Of a DNA stretch of 64,000 nt, positions 46,073 through 60,815 are shown piece after piece. The translations under genes were made by a program, and so were the position numbers. Below the pieces are notes generated by a model, which was not told where the DNA came from, did not search any database, and saw nothing but the letters and a program-made list of their open reading frames with translations. Numbering within the stretch: position 1 is the first letter of the stretch; every line of letters begins with the position of its first letter. The stretch comes from Hyposmocoma kahamanoa (Eukaryota; Arthropoda; Insecta; Lepidoptera; Cosmopterigidae), in contig NW_020654810.1 of assembly GCF_003589595.1 (NCBI RefSeq), positions 13,797,303 to 13,861,302 on the forward strand. The letters run 5' to 3'.

Positions 46073-46462
46073 CATAGAGAAACATAGACTATTAAAGATC
46101 TAGCCAATCAATATGCAGCCGTAAATTAAAGAAAAAACTAAAATAAAAATTACGATATAGAACATGCGCAACATATATTCGACATCATAAATTATAACCG
46201 TCAGTAGATGTGTGTTTGTTTTTACAAAAGAGATCATAGAAATAAATATTATTTCTTATTTTATTACGAAGGACGGAATTGTTAGATACTCACAGAGATC
46301 GCATTTATGGTCTCCATGTCTTGTATGTCTTGTACTTATAGTCTCAGCCCACAAGATTCACTTGTACTGGCACTGGACAACCTTGTGGCCGTTGGTTAGT
46401 TTAAATTAGCTTTTTGTTCTTGGAAGTTTTCTTAGAAAAGCCATTATTATATTTCATCATAG

Positions 46463-46560
46463 TTGCAATGTTTATTTTTATTGAATATCATAATGTTTAT
46501 TACCACGATATTCATACATTTTTTTGTGTTAATATTCCACTAGTTTGTTATTATTATTAT
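46463..46560 (+). mobile_element. Rep-S (102-bp type) copy 2
   Basis: Shares TTTTATTGAATATCATAATGTTT, ACCACGATATTCATACATTT and TTCCACTAGTTTGTTAT with copies 1 and 3. It runs into a (TTA)n tract at 46546-46571. Confidence 0.6.
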
Positions 46561-46664
46561 TATTATTATAAAGCATGATATGTCCACTATTCGCTACCAT
46601 GCTATTCAATTAAAATAAATTATTGCTATTTTTAGAAAATTTAAAATTTGGAGTTTACGTTCGC

Positions 46665-46800
46665 GATTGCTACACATTAAAAATTAAACTATTTTTAGTA
46701 TAATTAATATAAACATAGTTTCATTTAAAATTGAAACCATTTTTATGTTATTAACATAATTAATATAAAAATAGTTTCATTTAACATTTTCTTACGTAAA
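46665..46800. mobile_element. Rep-F copy 3, decayed and AT-rich
   Basis: TTCGCGATTGCTACACATTA then ATTAAACTATTTTTAG resembles the leader and left arm of Rep-F copy 4 (49929-50029). AAAAATAGTTTCATTTAA appears as the right arm, and an AACATAGTTTCATTTAA block precedes it. The arms around ATAATTAATATAAA are duplicated in inverted order. Confidence 0.45.
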
Positions 46801-47833
46801 TTTCGCCGTCTAAATATTTTCGTGATTTTTACGAAAACATTTAGATAACGGGATTTAGGCGAACTCTAAGAATAAACACTAAAATATTCACACTACTACT
46901 ATATAAAATTTGTGGTTTTGACAAAGATCTTATATAGGTACTTAAAAAGGGTTTTGGTGACTAAAGTCACGTTCTTAATTTTCGCTGAACTGTTTACTTT
47001 TAATGGGTAGTTACGGCGTCTTCATTGTAAAAAAATTCACTGTAAATTTGCCACCCCGTATGACACATTTTGCTCAGTCATAAAGGTTATTGCTACTTGT
47101 TATTATTCCACGATCACAACAGCCAAGAGCGGAACCCTGCCGGATTCTGTATTTCTCAAACGAACCGTACAGAATAAACAGGTATCAAACGGACTTGTAT
47201 GATCGTCTTCAGGTTTTTCTCTATGGGTACAAATAAAATAAAATTCAGAACATTATAGAAGCGGTAAATAATGTTTTTCACACGAACATTCTCACAGTTT
47301 TAGAAAAGATAAAAGCAGCAGTTTAACAGCGGTCGGTTGATTATAATTACCAGGTAAACATAATATAATAGATTTATGCGAGAAATTATTGCTCGCCACA
47401 CGCTGGATCAGCAATTGTTTATAGTCTAGAAAGAATATGAGGCAAAGGACGTAACCTCGAATAGCCATTAATTCATATTTACTGCTTTCGCATTTATGAA
47501 ACATAAAAAGTTTACGAGAAGGTGGAAAGCTGCAGGCATATTCTAACGTAGCAGTTTATGGGTCACCTTAAATAGAGCGTTTAATTATAAAAGACAAGTA
47601 AGGCGTGAAAGGTCTCCTTCTACCTATAGATGTATGCACATCTGGGACATTATTTTATTTCAATAGATTGAGAATTTAATTAAAAACTGAATTACATATC
47701 TACTTCGTGTATTCGAAAATATTACTTTAAACATTTTAAAATATCATCAATGGTTTTTAATTACAATAGACGTTACATAAATAGTTATATCTTTAAGAGC
47801 TCTTCGCTCAAAGTCAGTGTTTTCGACATCCTT
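46801..47833. other. Non-coding stretch
   Basis: No element recognised. A small ATTTTCGTGA/TACGAAAAC inverted motif lies at 46816-46840. Confidence 0.4.
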
Positions 47834-48102
47834 TAGTATCAGTAGAGTTCCTTGTGAAAGAGTTCGTCCAGGGAAGTACTGCCATCTTACCTATTTCTGC
47901 CGCCAAGCAGTAAAGGTGCTATGCTGGTGAAATTAAAGGCACGTGGGACTTTTCAACTTATGTCTCAGAGTGACGGGCACAGTGGTAGTGCCCTCAGATG
48001 TTTGCGGTTTAAAGCTCTGAGCTGCACTGCAACAGTTATGAACAGGTGTGTCACTTATCACCAGGCGCGCGACCCGTCATCGTCCCTTGGTATTTAAAAA
48101 AA
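47834..48102 (+). mobile_element. Rep-A copy 14
   Basis: TAGTATCAGTAGAG to GGTATTTAAAAAAA. The palindrome block after the AGCAGTAA motif is shortened to AAGGTGCTATGCTGG, so the central CAGTAATG palindrome is lost. Confidence 0.75.
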
Positions 48103-48725
48103 CCTTTGATACAAAACGTAACGTTACATTACAGCTTTGTCATGTCTATTACTCACAACTGAAAAATATTGGTATCCCTTTCTCTTTGTTTTACTTTTAT
48201 TGTTAAAATTGTTGTTAGTTCATAAATACAATACAAAAATATACATGTATGGTTAACATTGTGTGAAAATAAGCACTTTGAACTTTTAACCTTGGCCTTA
48301 ATGCGAGTACCTACTAAGAACGAGGTTATGAGAAATACTTAACCAGCATTTGAGCAGTGTAGATTATCAGTGTGTACTTTTTAGTCTCTTTCTAGAAAAG
48401 ACTTAGTAAGTACTTTTAAGTTGACACAAATCATAATATAGAGCCATAAGAAAGGATACAGTGTGAGAGATGCCGTGTAATGTAATTCATCGTTTTTATA
48501 CTGGGTATAACATAAATATTGTTGACTGAACTGATGTGAATAATCGAATTCAGCAAATAAATAATTTTATTTTCACAAACAAAAAACAGTTTACTTCCCC
48601 TTTATAACATAATTATTCAATTAGATTTATTTATTCGTTCAGCACCAACTTAACACATTTAACATTTACATAATACTATAACAACACAAGACAAGTGTGC
48701 AAGTCAACTACAGCCGAACACATGC
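48103..48725. other. Non-coding stretch
   Basis: AT-rich, no recognised element. Confidence 0.45.
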
Positions 48726-48760
48726 AAATACTATTTTTGTAAACAACAAAAATAGTATTT
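48726..48760. repeat. Perfect hairpin: 15-bp arms, AAACA loop
   Basis: AAATACTATTTTTGT, loop AAACA, then its exact complement. It sits at the left edge of Rep-E copy 2. Confidence 0.85.
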
Positions 48761-49130
48761 TATGAAATCTTTTAGGTTCTTAAGAACCCTCATTATGCAA
48801 CGATTAAAAGTTGAGTACCGCCTAAGTAATGGTTACGAGATTTTAAGACCTAAAATTATGTAATGATTGCATACAATACTTTTTCTACGAGTCAATAAAA
48901 TAATGAAACACAACCAATATTTAATGTATGTTTTGTTATAAACTCAACCGAAAGCCAAACAAACGCAACAAAACAAAAAACAAAGGGATAGAATAGAAGT
49001 GGCCCAGTATCACTTAAATTTTAACCAATCATTTTTTTTTAATAAAGGTTTGTTGGTTGCAAGATCTCTAGGCCAATTTAACTAATCAGGAGGCAGTAGA
49101 GCGTTGCGTAGCGTCATAGTAATATTTTAA
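48735..49130 (+). repeat. Rep-E copy 2
   Basis: Second copy of the family at 37085-37465. It carries about 50 extra bases (T run, then AATAAAGGTTTGTTGGTTGC) near 49031-49082, just before the AATCAGGAGGCAGTA block. Confidence 0.65.
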
Positions 49131-49912
49131 TTAGCAAAAATACGAATTATTTTTTTAAAACTCATTATGGTTCTGTGTACAGAACTAGAAATAAATGATA
49201 GTTGTCTGTATGATACTCATTATACAGTAATAAATTTTTCAATTCGTTAGCGAACTATACTATGGTACATGGTACTATAGTAAGAATTTAACAATATAAT
49301 TTTGATTCTGAACTAAAAACAGCGCCTTAGTGATATGGTTTATGAAATTATAATTGATAGAATAAAGTATAGGAGTAGAAAAAAATATTTAATATTATTA
49401 CAAAGTATTAAATTTCTTATTGCTATCAACCAATCCAAATTCAAATATTGTTATATAGTTTTTGTTTGGATATATGAAAGTAGATGAACTGAATATGATG
49501 GCGTAGGCATAATAAGAAATATATGGCGTTGTCGCTATTTTTTGTCGTCAGTTATTGTTAACTAATTAATATGCACTTCGAAATCCGGTAACAAGGGCTT
49601 TTGTTTCATTTTTACGTACCTATATGAAATTCTTAAAACTCTAAAATAATATTCCAAGTTCTACTTAAATTGTATTAAATTTGATAATATACCTAACAAG
49701 AATTTCTAAGGTGATAATTTATAAAGTTTAAGATACTTAATTTAAGATATTGTTTACATCTACTTAGATAAATGAGCAGCTATCGATCTCTGAAAATTTG
49801 TGCCTCTTTATGATTTCTAGAAACTCCGCGCTTGATTGGATTATGTGCCTACTTCATGAATACTTAAGTATAGGTGCTTTAACATAATTACCGATTTTAA
49901 AACACTAATAAC
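49131..49912. other. Non-coding stretch
   Basis: Very AT-rich. A TATGGTACATGGTACTATAG motif lies at 49260-49280. No gene. Confidence 0.45.
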
Positions 49913-50045
49913 AAAACATAATTAAGTTCTTAGGTTTTCGCGATTATTACACATAGGAAATGAAACTATTTTTCCGGATTTAAATCGCGATTATACGCGA
50001 TTTAAATCCGGAAAAATAGTTTCATTTCCAAAACATAATTAAGTT
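49913..50045. mobile_element. Rep-F copy 4: 34-bp perfect hairpin with 16-bp target duplication
   Basis: AAAACATAATTAAGTT is found exactly at 49913-49928 and 50030-50045. The 101-base insert between them has a 27-base leader (CTTAGGTTTTCGCGATTATT...) and then a perfect hairpin. The left arm 49956-49989 starts GGAAATGAAACTATTTTTCC, the loop is ATTATA, and the right arm is 49996-50029. Arm sequence matches copy 1, but copy 1 has about 75 bases between its arms. No gene. The sharp target duplication shows that it arrived as a unit. Confidence 0.85.
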
Positions 50046-50460
50046 AGCAGTAATTTATAGTCAATTAATTATGCAGTTATGCTTTATATATATCCTTACA
50101 TAATTATATATATCCTTATCATAACTAACGTAATCAACATTTTTAGCGAAATTGAGTTATTAACAAATCCGGAATCATCGAAACGAGACCTAATACTCCT
50201 ACAACCGGATTTTTAAAATGTATTATTTAGTTTCAATTTTATTGTTAAGCGAAATTAGCGTAATTGACATTTTTCAAAGAAAAAAACTTTAAGTACCAAT
50301 GTCTCGAAAGTTACTCCAAAAGTACGTTAAGTTATGACAAGCAGGCCAGTGTTTCAATCTATTATAGAGCCCAACCAATAAAAGCACGACAATCCATTAC
50401 CAGGAGTTATTTCAACAATGATTAGATAGCAGAGTAATTATTACGTGGGATTAATTAAAA

Positions 50461-50480
50461 TTATTTATATTTATTCTCAG
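50461..50480 (+). promoter_or_regulatory. 3' splice site of the Elk exon
   Basis: TTATTTATATTTATTCTCAG is a T-rich tract ending in CAG directly before the exon. It defines the exon start at 50481. An in-frame TAG (50489-50491) lies between this site and the ATG, so the sequence before the ATG is 5' untranslated. Confidence 0.8.
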
Positions 50481-54261
<3,781 letters not shown>

Positions 54262-54616
54262 TTAAGGGTGAATATCAACAAATGCATTTTATTGTAAATT
54301 TTGGTGGCGCTATTTTTTTTTTAGATTTTCCAGTATCCGAGATTCGTTTGCAATAAAATGAAACATTTCATTTATATATATACGTGACCGGGACATAACT
54401 ATTTCCATTAATTTCAGAGCTATAAGCAATCAAAAATTTTTCTCGCCACCAATACTTAGAAATGCCACCAAAACGCTTATCGGTTGCACCAGAATTGAAT
54501 ATTGCCACCAAAGTTGGAATATATAATAAACAAAGACTATTAAGTAAATTTAATTGTGATAAAAATTTGTTTGCCCCTTTAAAACGACGCACAGTTGGAA
54601 TTTTCTTCTGCTTTTT

Positions 54617-54879
54617 CTTTTTAATACCATGTGACGGGACGAACGAGTCATGCGCCTGCTGGTAAGCTACACGCTTGTCTATAACAGTGGCAGTGCCACT
54701 CAGAGGTTTAAACAAGCAAAGATCTGAGGAGCACTGGCGCTGTGCCCGTCACCCTGAGACGTAAGTTGGCAAGTCCCACGTGCCTGTAACTTCACCAGCA
54801 CCCTTACCCTTCCAAACCTAACTATGCTAACATTACTGCTTGGTGGCAGAAATAGGTAAGATGGCAGTACTTCCCTGGA
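54617..54879 (-). mobile_element. Rep-A copy 15
   Basis: Reversed copy, from the T run at 54617-54622 to CAGTACTTCCCTGG. Truncated at the GGGAAGTAC block of the family. It abuts the outer edge of the large inverted repeat. Confidence 0.8.
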
Positions 54880-55325
54880 TTTTAGTGAATGAATTCATTG
54901 TTGTTTTAATTGGCAGTTGAAGAACTATGATACACAACGCCATCTCTACGAATGTTTCCTAAAGATAAGTTGTAGAAACCCAAATGTTTACCATGAGGAC
55001 ATACGGTAGGTTTCTCCGGACATTAAGGCTTGATGAGGCATCATCATCATTCACAGACTGATTTCACCCACTGCTGGGTATAGGCCTCCCGAAGTTTGTG
55101 CCGTCCATCACGGTCCCGTGCTAGCCGCATTCATTCACACCCCGCGACGCGCACCATGTCGTCGACCCACCTTGCAACAGGGCGCCCGACGCATCTTTTG
55201 CCCATCCTCGGCCACCAATCAGCCGATGTCTTGTTCCACCAACAACAAGGTGACTGATCATCACCTTGCCTAGCTAGGTGTCCCGCCCATTCCCATTTGA
55301 GTTCCATGATCCGAGTTCCAGCATC

Positions 55326-55853
55326 CTAGACTTTCGTCCATCGTCGGATCTCAACGTTCGGAAATCGGTCTACAAGGCTGATGCCGAGCATAGCGCGCTT
55401 CATGGCCCTCTGTGCAACTCTCAACCTGTATACAGTCTCCTGCGTGAGCGTCCACATCTCGTCACCATACGTCATGGCGGGCAGAGCACATTGATTAAAC
55501 AAGCGGGTCTTCAGACACTGTGGAACCTTACCTGATTTAAGGATGTCTCCTAACTTGCTAAACGCAGCCCATCCCAGCTGGATTCTTTTTGAGATCTCTT
55601 TAGGCTGATGCTCTTTGCCAAAGGACAGAACATGTCCGAGACAGACGTACTGATCGACTCTCTCCAGCCTCTCATTTCCCACCGTGACAGTGGTATTTGA
55701 CGGACTGGAGAGATTCGCCATAATTTTCGTCTTGGACATATTCATCCTTAGGCCAACACTTAAAGAAGCATCATAAAGTTGTTCCAGCATCCTTTGGAGA
55801 TAGTCGAAACTTGCAAATAGCACGAGATCGTCCGCGAATCTTAGATGAGACAA
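55326..55853 (-). pseudogene. RTE reverse transcriptase, catalytic and thumb fragment
   Basis: 175 codons starting at MSHLRFADDLVLFA, with the YxDD-equivalent FADD, followed by GLRMNMSKTKIM, YVCLGHVLSF and YGDEMWTLT. A stop follows WTKV where related proteins continue with DA(G/E)xRIxELKWEWAGH, which is visible in the same frame just beyond. So this is a nonsense change within a continuous coding region. Confidence 0.85.
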
Positions 55854-56136
55854 ATGGTGTTACACCATTGATGTTAATGCCGCGGTTATCCCATTTAAGG
55901 GTTTTTACGACATCTTCAAGTCCTCGCCGGATTGGAACGGGATTGGTTAAATCGTGAACTCGTACCTGCAGAGTGGCTGAACGGTAGAGCTCCCGGGGCA
56001 CATCCACGTAGCGGGAATCGATGTGGCAGCGATGAAGAGCGTGGAACACGGCCCCATGTTTGATACTGTCAAAAGCCTTCTCATAATCGACGAAGGCCAT
56101 GACAAGGGGCCGGTTATATTCGAGACATTTCCCCAT
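55771..56136 (-). pseudogene. RTE reverse transcriptase, motif A fragment with motif B deleted
   Basis: 121 codons with MAFVDYEKAFDSIKHGAVF (motif A) and PVPIRRG joined directly to LEDVVKTLKWDNRGININGV. In intact RTE proteins about 15 residues with the RQGD..SP block (motif B) lie between these two segments. Here they are missing in frame. A frameshift follows after NGV, where SHLRFADD should begin. Confidence 0.8.
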
Positions 56137-56466
56137 CAGCTAATTAACCGTGTGGATATGGTCGATGGTTGAGAAGCCGCTCCGAAAGCCAGCCTGCTCA
56201 ATAGGCTGCGCTTCGTCAAGTTCACTGGTAAGCCAGATGGCCAAAATCTTTGTAAATAGTTATAAATCTGAGAGAGCAAGCTAATCGGTCGATAATTGCT
56301 AAGTTTTGCAATGTCGCCTTTTTTGTGGATGGTGGTGACGATGGCATTCTTCCATTGCTCTGATGTTCGAGCTTCATGAAGAACTTTGTTGAAAAGTTTC
56401 ACAAGCACTTTTACCACAGGATATCCTCCTGCTTTGAGTAGTTGGACTGAAACACCATCATCTAAT
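56136..56466 (-). pseudogene. RTE reverse transcriptase, N-terminal fingers fragment
   Basis: The frame reads DDGVSVQLLKAGGYPVVKVL, then WKNAIVTTIHKKGD and LSNYRPISLLS, the typical start of the RT domain. The endonuclease domain upstream is absent because the element is 5'-truncated. Confidence 0.8.
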
Positions 56467-56486
56467 CATCATCAGATGATGGTGTT
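56451..56486. repeat. Perfect 13-bp inverted repeat at the RTE 5' junction
   Basis: AACACCATCATCT (56451-56463), spacer AATCATCATC, then AGATGATGGTGTT (56474-56486). The left arm is RTE coding sequence (DDGV). The right arm is an inverted copy of it, next to the target duplication. Confidence 0.85.
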
Positions 56487-56923
56487 GATAAGGCACTGAG
56501 TACTAATTTAGAGTTATTACTTTTTCTTCAAATAACCTGAAGAATGAGCCAGTCTTTTTGAACAATTTCGTAATGTACACGTTTAATTTGAATATTATTA
56601 CCGGTAGCTTTTAACGCCAGATGATCGCATCAATGTCAGTAATGTCATTCCCAAACGACACTGATTGATCTGTAGTTGTCTTTAAAAATCCTCCAACTAC
56701 ATCCGGGGCACCCGCGATTATTGCGAATGTGGCCATGGCAAGGGTGCCCAGGAGTTTAAGGATTATTAAATAGAACTGCAGATCAAAGTGTCATTTGGGA
56801 ACAATATTACTGATATTGATTCGTTTATCTGGCATTAAAACCTGCCATTGATAAAATTAAAATTAAACCTGTAGAAAATTACGAAATTGTAGAAAAGACT
56901 GGCCTTTTCCTGGTAACATGAAT

Positions 56924-57049
56924 TTTCTTCAGGTTGTAAATAAATTTTATTGAATGTCAAGATGTTTCACCACTATGATATTCAATTATTTTTTGTGAAA
57001 TTACTCCACTAGTTAGTTATAATTGTACCAAGTGTTATTTCTTCAGGTT
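56924..57049 (+). mobile_element. Rep-S copy 3: 102-bp insertion with 12-bp target duplication
   Basis: TTTCTTCAGGTT is repeated exactly at 56924-56935 and 57038-57049. The 102 bases between (GTAAATAAATTTTATTGAAT to AAGTGTTA) match Rep-S copies 1 and 2. Removing the insert restores a CAAATAACCTGAAGAA / TTCTTCAGGTTATTTG match between the two arms of the host inverted repeat, which confirms the insertion point. Confidence 0.85.
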
Positions 57050-58325
57050 ATTTGGAAAAAAGTAACAACTCTAAATTAGCATTCTGTGCCTTATTTTGCA
57101 TCAAGTCTCAATGTCTCGATAAACCCACCGCATGTCCTCATGGTAAACATTTGAGTTTCTACAATTTATCTTCAGAAAACATTCCTGGAGATAGCGTAGT
57201 CTATCGTAGTTATTCAATTGCCAATGAAAAATCATTTAATCAATGATATCACCGTTAATTTAAGTAAAATACAAATTTAAAAGATCGCTAAGGTACAAAT
57301 AGATTAAAAAGCAATTAAGTAATTTTTGGTTATCTGAAAAATTATGAATAACACTACCTTTCTTAAGTTTATTTTTCTTAAGTTTATTGGGACAAATAAA
57401 CTATAATACTTTAAAACAATTTTCGAAAGTGAACGTTATATTCAAAAATATCATAACAATTTAAAATTTGGTGGCGTTTTTAAGTTAAGGTGGTAACACA
57501 AACGCCACCAAAACCACCAAATTGGAGCCACGTAAGATTAAATCTCAAAAAATAATTACGGGTAAAAAAAGTAAAAGCTTAAAAATAAAACCGAGACGAT
57601 TAAATTGTGATAAAATAATGACAAAATTAGTCTCTTAATTTGGTTTCAGAATACGACCTTCGGATAAAACAAAAATTGAGCCCAAAAGGAAGCTGAATAT
57701 TTTTTGTCACACGTGCCACCAAAGGGCATATAATTACTTTTTTGGCGGGAAATGGAACCCAGTGCCTATGCTTTTCGCTGCCAGGTCCTAATACACGACT
57801 GAGGCTTGCGCGGGGCAAGAACGTAATGGTTTTTAGTTAAACTACTTACCAGTTGCAACCAGTTGAATATTTGCCACCAAAACTACAATTTTCGCGTGAA
57901 CAAAGTTTGATCAAATACCCAGTCTCCCACATACTGGTAATTGCAATACTTTCAATGATTTTAGTTAGCGCTTCTCATAGTGAATAACATACATGGAATT
58001 GTTTTTCTTAAAAGCGTACACATTTTACCAGAACGACTATTTTATACAATAAAACAGAAAGTGGACACACCAACAAAACTGAAAATCGGGACATTAACAT
58101 TTTTAATTAATTATTATTGTACAATGAATTTTCTGAAATTCTTGCCCTAAACTCATTTTACGTCTAATTAAACTATAAAAAATAAATCATTAATATTTCT
58201 TCACTTTACACCTGGTTTCTCAGCCTGGACTCGCAAAATTTACGCATGAGATATTCACCCTTAACTTGAAACGTCATCCGAAGGAAATAATAAAAGCTAA
58301 TTCTATTCTATCTACTCAACTAGGT

Positions 58326-58396
58326 ACTATGGACAGGCATGTCCCTTACCACCGGGGGCATGACTTGTTCGTCCCGACACTTGGTATTCTAAAAAA
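58326..58396 (+). mobile_element. Rep-A copy 16, last ~70 bases
   Basis: ACTATGGACAGGCATGTCCC, CTTGTTCGTCCCGACACTTG and GTATTCTAAAAAAT are the 3' end of the family. This is the most strongly 5'-truncated copy in the window. Confidence 0.75.
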
Positions 58397-60815
58397 TATC
58401 AAAATTATTATTGTTAGAGCGATAACATTTCGCAGTATTGCATAACTGTATGTTTACTTCATTTTTACTTGTCAATAAGAAATGCGTCGAATCACGGGTG
58501 TATGAAATGATGGCTTAGGATAATAAGAAATAGGTGGTGACAATATGCGACAATTGTTATTGTGCTAATTGATATACACAAATTCCGGTAACACGGACTT
58601 ACTGAAGCGCTAGAGGCAAATTATAATTTCGTTAAACTCATGTGGTGCAGACACCACCATGCATTGTGTATTGCAAGTTGAAAGACACTGTATCTAAGTA
58701 CCTAATTAATATTAGCATCTAACTAATATATAAATTGTTTAAAACATTTTCATTGTCAAAAACAAAGATTATTTATTATAGTTACCGACGAGTTACCGTA
58801 ACTATAAAGGTTTAATAAGCGACTCCGCACTATAAAGCTTCTATTTATTAAAATACGAGTAGAATTTAAATTGCTAATTGAATATGATACAATGTTTTGA
58901 TACAAGCACCGCAAATTAAGAGAGCGAGATTGCCTGCAAGCGAATCACAGGAAACCATAAGTCGTCCATTTTTTAATCAAATGTTATTGTGTTGTGTATA
59001 TGTGAGGTGTACTGAATGTTTATAAGCTCTTGAGTAAATATGTATAAAGATAAAAGTGCGAGGTTAACTTTATAATATTAAATTCTACAAAGAATGAAAA
59101 ATACAAAGTTTCTAAAGACCGCTGTGCAATATAAAACGAATTATAGATAAAACTAAGATATTTCCGTTAAGTATAAAATAAAGTTGCTGTGTTATATTCT
59201 TCTGTATATTAACGAACAAGTTAACAAGGAAAGGACTTTTTTAAGATTGCTTTGAATGTATGGCCCAAAAACTTCCGACCCACCTGAAAATATCATATTA
59301 CGGGTATACGGCCTTTAGTGTATCTACCTCTACAAACATAGGTACATTTACATATATTATGTTATAGAAATATCAAAGAAACGTCTCCGGTCGTCTCGAG
59401 AGTGCGCCACAAACTTTTAATTTCGTGTCAAGATGTTACCGAGGAGTTCATCCTCGGTAACATCATACTAGGGATACGAAGAATTTCATAAAACCCCTAT
59501 ATACTACAGCTTTCGCTCGAGAAGAGCTTACGGATTTACAAGTACTACTCCAGGTTCAGTGCCATAGCCATGATTCTGGAAATTCCACAGTATTCTATAG
59601 GGGAATCACCACACCTGTCGACCAGAATCGGCTCGAGCCGATCATGTTTTATTCCACTTGTCGCGTTAAGCCGATCGGCCCGCTGTTCAGCCGTCGTCGT
59701 CGGCGTCATACGGACACGATCGGAAATTCGCAGGAAATATATTCGTTGTCGTCAGGTGTCGATTTGCGTCCCCCGAGTCGAAGCAAAACACATGACATCG
59801 TTTTCGCACTTATTACATGAACATAATATCTTTTCGAGTCGACCTTATGCGATTCCGCATATACATATATGTGTGGTGGCTACCTAACTGAGTTCGTGAC
59901 TTACTAAAACGTCATCTAGGCAAGTGCTACACAAGAAAGAAGTATCTATCTATATCTATATAGCAAATAAACCGTATTTTCTATTTTATCTTGGATATAA
60001 CGAAACCAGATTACTTTTGTAACACGTAGTTGCGTAATAGAACGACAATGTCAAGAGAGCCAGTCACTAGTAAAACCTCTACATTGCCCGAATGATTACG
60101 CAACAATAGCCTTTACTGTGTTAAAGGTGTGCCCTTAACACGCTGATAAACAAGTCACTCACGCTACAGAAACTTGTCCTAACCACATTGGAACTTGACT
60201 AATTTCAATAAATGAACTAAACTCAAAGGCTTCTATGGAACGAAATTATTTTTTTAAACATTTTTCATTTATAACCTGGATCTTAAAGCGTCGGAAACAA
60301 AAACGTAATCCTTTGGGGAGTCTATAAAATTCAATATACGAGCTTTTGTACGTACAAATTATGTCCGTGGTAATGTATTACCGCATGCATATTTATATTC
60401 TTTTGTTCTTATGTATATAGTTAATTAACTCCGAAAGATTTTTGGGTGGGGAACTTGAAACAGGGTTTGACGACTTTAACGCCCTTTTTTCGACTTGTTT
60501 ATAAAAAAGCATGTTATGAGTTAATTAAATTTTCTTAATTATGATTTTTTTTCTCTGGTTGTAAAAGCTCACTAGCAGAAACTTTTTTCATTGGATTCGT
60601 ACAGTCTTATATATGAGATACCTGACCACCTAACATGCCCAAACCGATCTTTTGGTTCTGAGAGCCATCTTATGTATTGAACAATGAAAAAATAAAGCAA
60701 TTTCAACTTTATTGTGTAAAGAATACAGTGGAGTGTTGCTTGAAGATAATCAACATATCTTTAATACCAATACTAAATTTCGTCATTTAACTTCCAAGTA
60801 AATTGGACGAGCGAC
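58397..60815. other. Non-coding stretch
   Basis: Contains the hairpin at 59432-59464. 59560-59850 is richer in CG dinucleotides (GTCGACCAGAATCGGCTCGA, GTCGTCGTCGGCGTCATACG) with a 105-codon open frame of biased composition and no recognised motif. It could be a regulatory block or an old element. The remainder is AT-rich. Confidence 0.35.
59432..59464. repeat. Perfect hairpin: 14-bp arms, GTTCA loop
   Basis: GATGTTACCGAGGA, loop GTTCA, then the exact complement TCCTCGGTAACATC. Confidence 0.85.

Larger units (their letters stand above)
55041..56484 (-). mobile_element. RTE-type LINE, 5'-truncated, with target duplication
   Basis: TTGATGAGGCA (55030-55040) and TTGATAAGGCA (56485-56495) are an 11-bp target duplication with one change. 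The element is reversed. Its 3' end is a run of ATG units (read as TCATCATCAT at 55041-55050), diagnostic of RTE elements. Coding pieces give DDGVSVQLLKAGG, NYRPISLLSQIY, the motif A block VDYEKAFDSI, the catalytic FADDLVLFA, and a C-terminal zinc-knuckle-like end with LKWEWAGHLARQGDD and KRCVGRPVARWVDDM. It is inactivated (see next entries). Confidence 0.88.
54885..57245. repeat. Large inverted repeat, ~400-bp arms, split by two insertions
   Basis: The left arm is 54885-55040 continued at 56496-56720. The right arm is 57245 back to about 56735. Matching blocks in order include TTGGCARTTGAA.AACTA, CAAATGTTTACCATGAGGAC, RCTTGATG, AAGGCAC, CTAATTTAGAGTT, CAAATAACCTGAAGA, GGCCAGTCTTTT, CAATTTCGTAAT, CAGTAAT.TYRTTCCCAAA.GACAC and GGCACCC. 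By eye the arms are about 75-80% identical. The centre is near 56713-56750 (GGGCACCC...GGGTGCCC). Confidence 0.7.
54262..58264. mobile_element. Candidate TTAA-flanked composite element
   Basis: TTAA at 54262-54265 and 58261-58264 flank an 11-bp perfect terminal inverted repeat, GGGTGAATATC (54266-54276) and its complement (58250-58260). Similarity is partial further in (TAAATTTTG). TTAA flanks are typical of piggyBac-type transposons, but no transposase is seen. Subterminal GCCACCAAA motifs occur repeatedly in both directions (near 54291, 54443, 54462, 54505, 57468, 57492, 57714, 57874), as transposase-binding repeats would. The interior contains a large inverted repeat and three later insertions. 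A non-autonomous element of about 2.2 kb before nesting is my inference. Confidence 0.5.
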
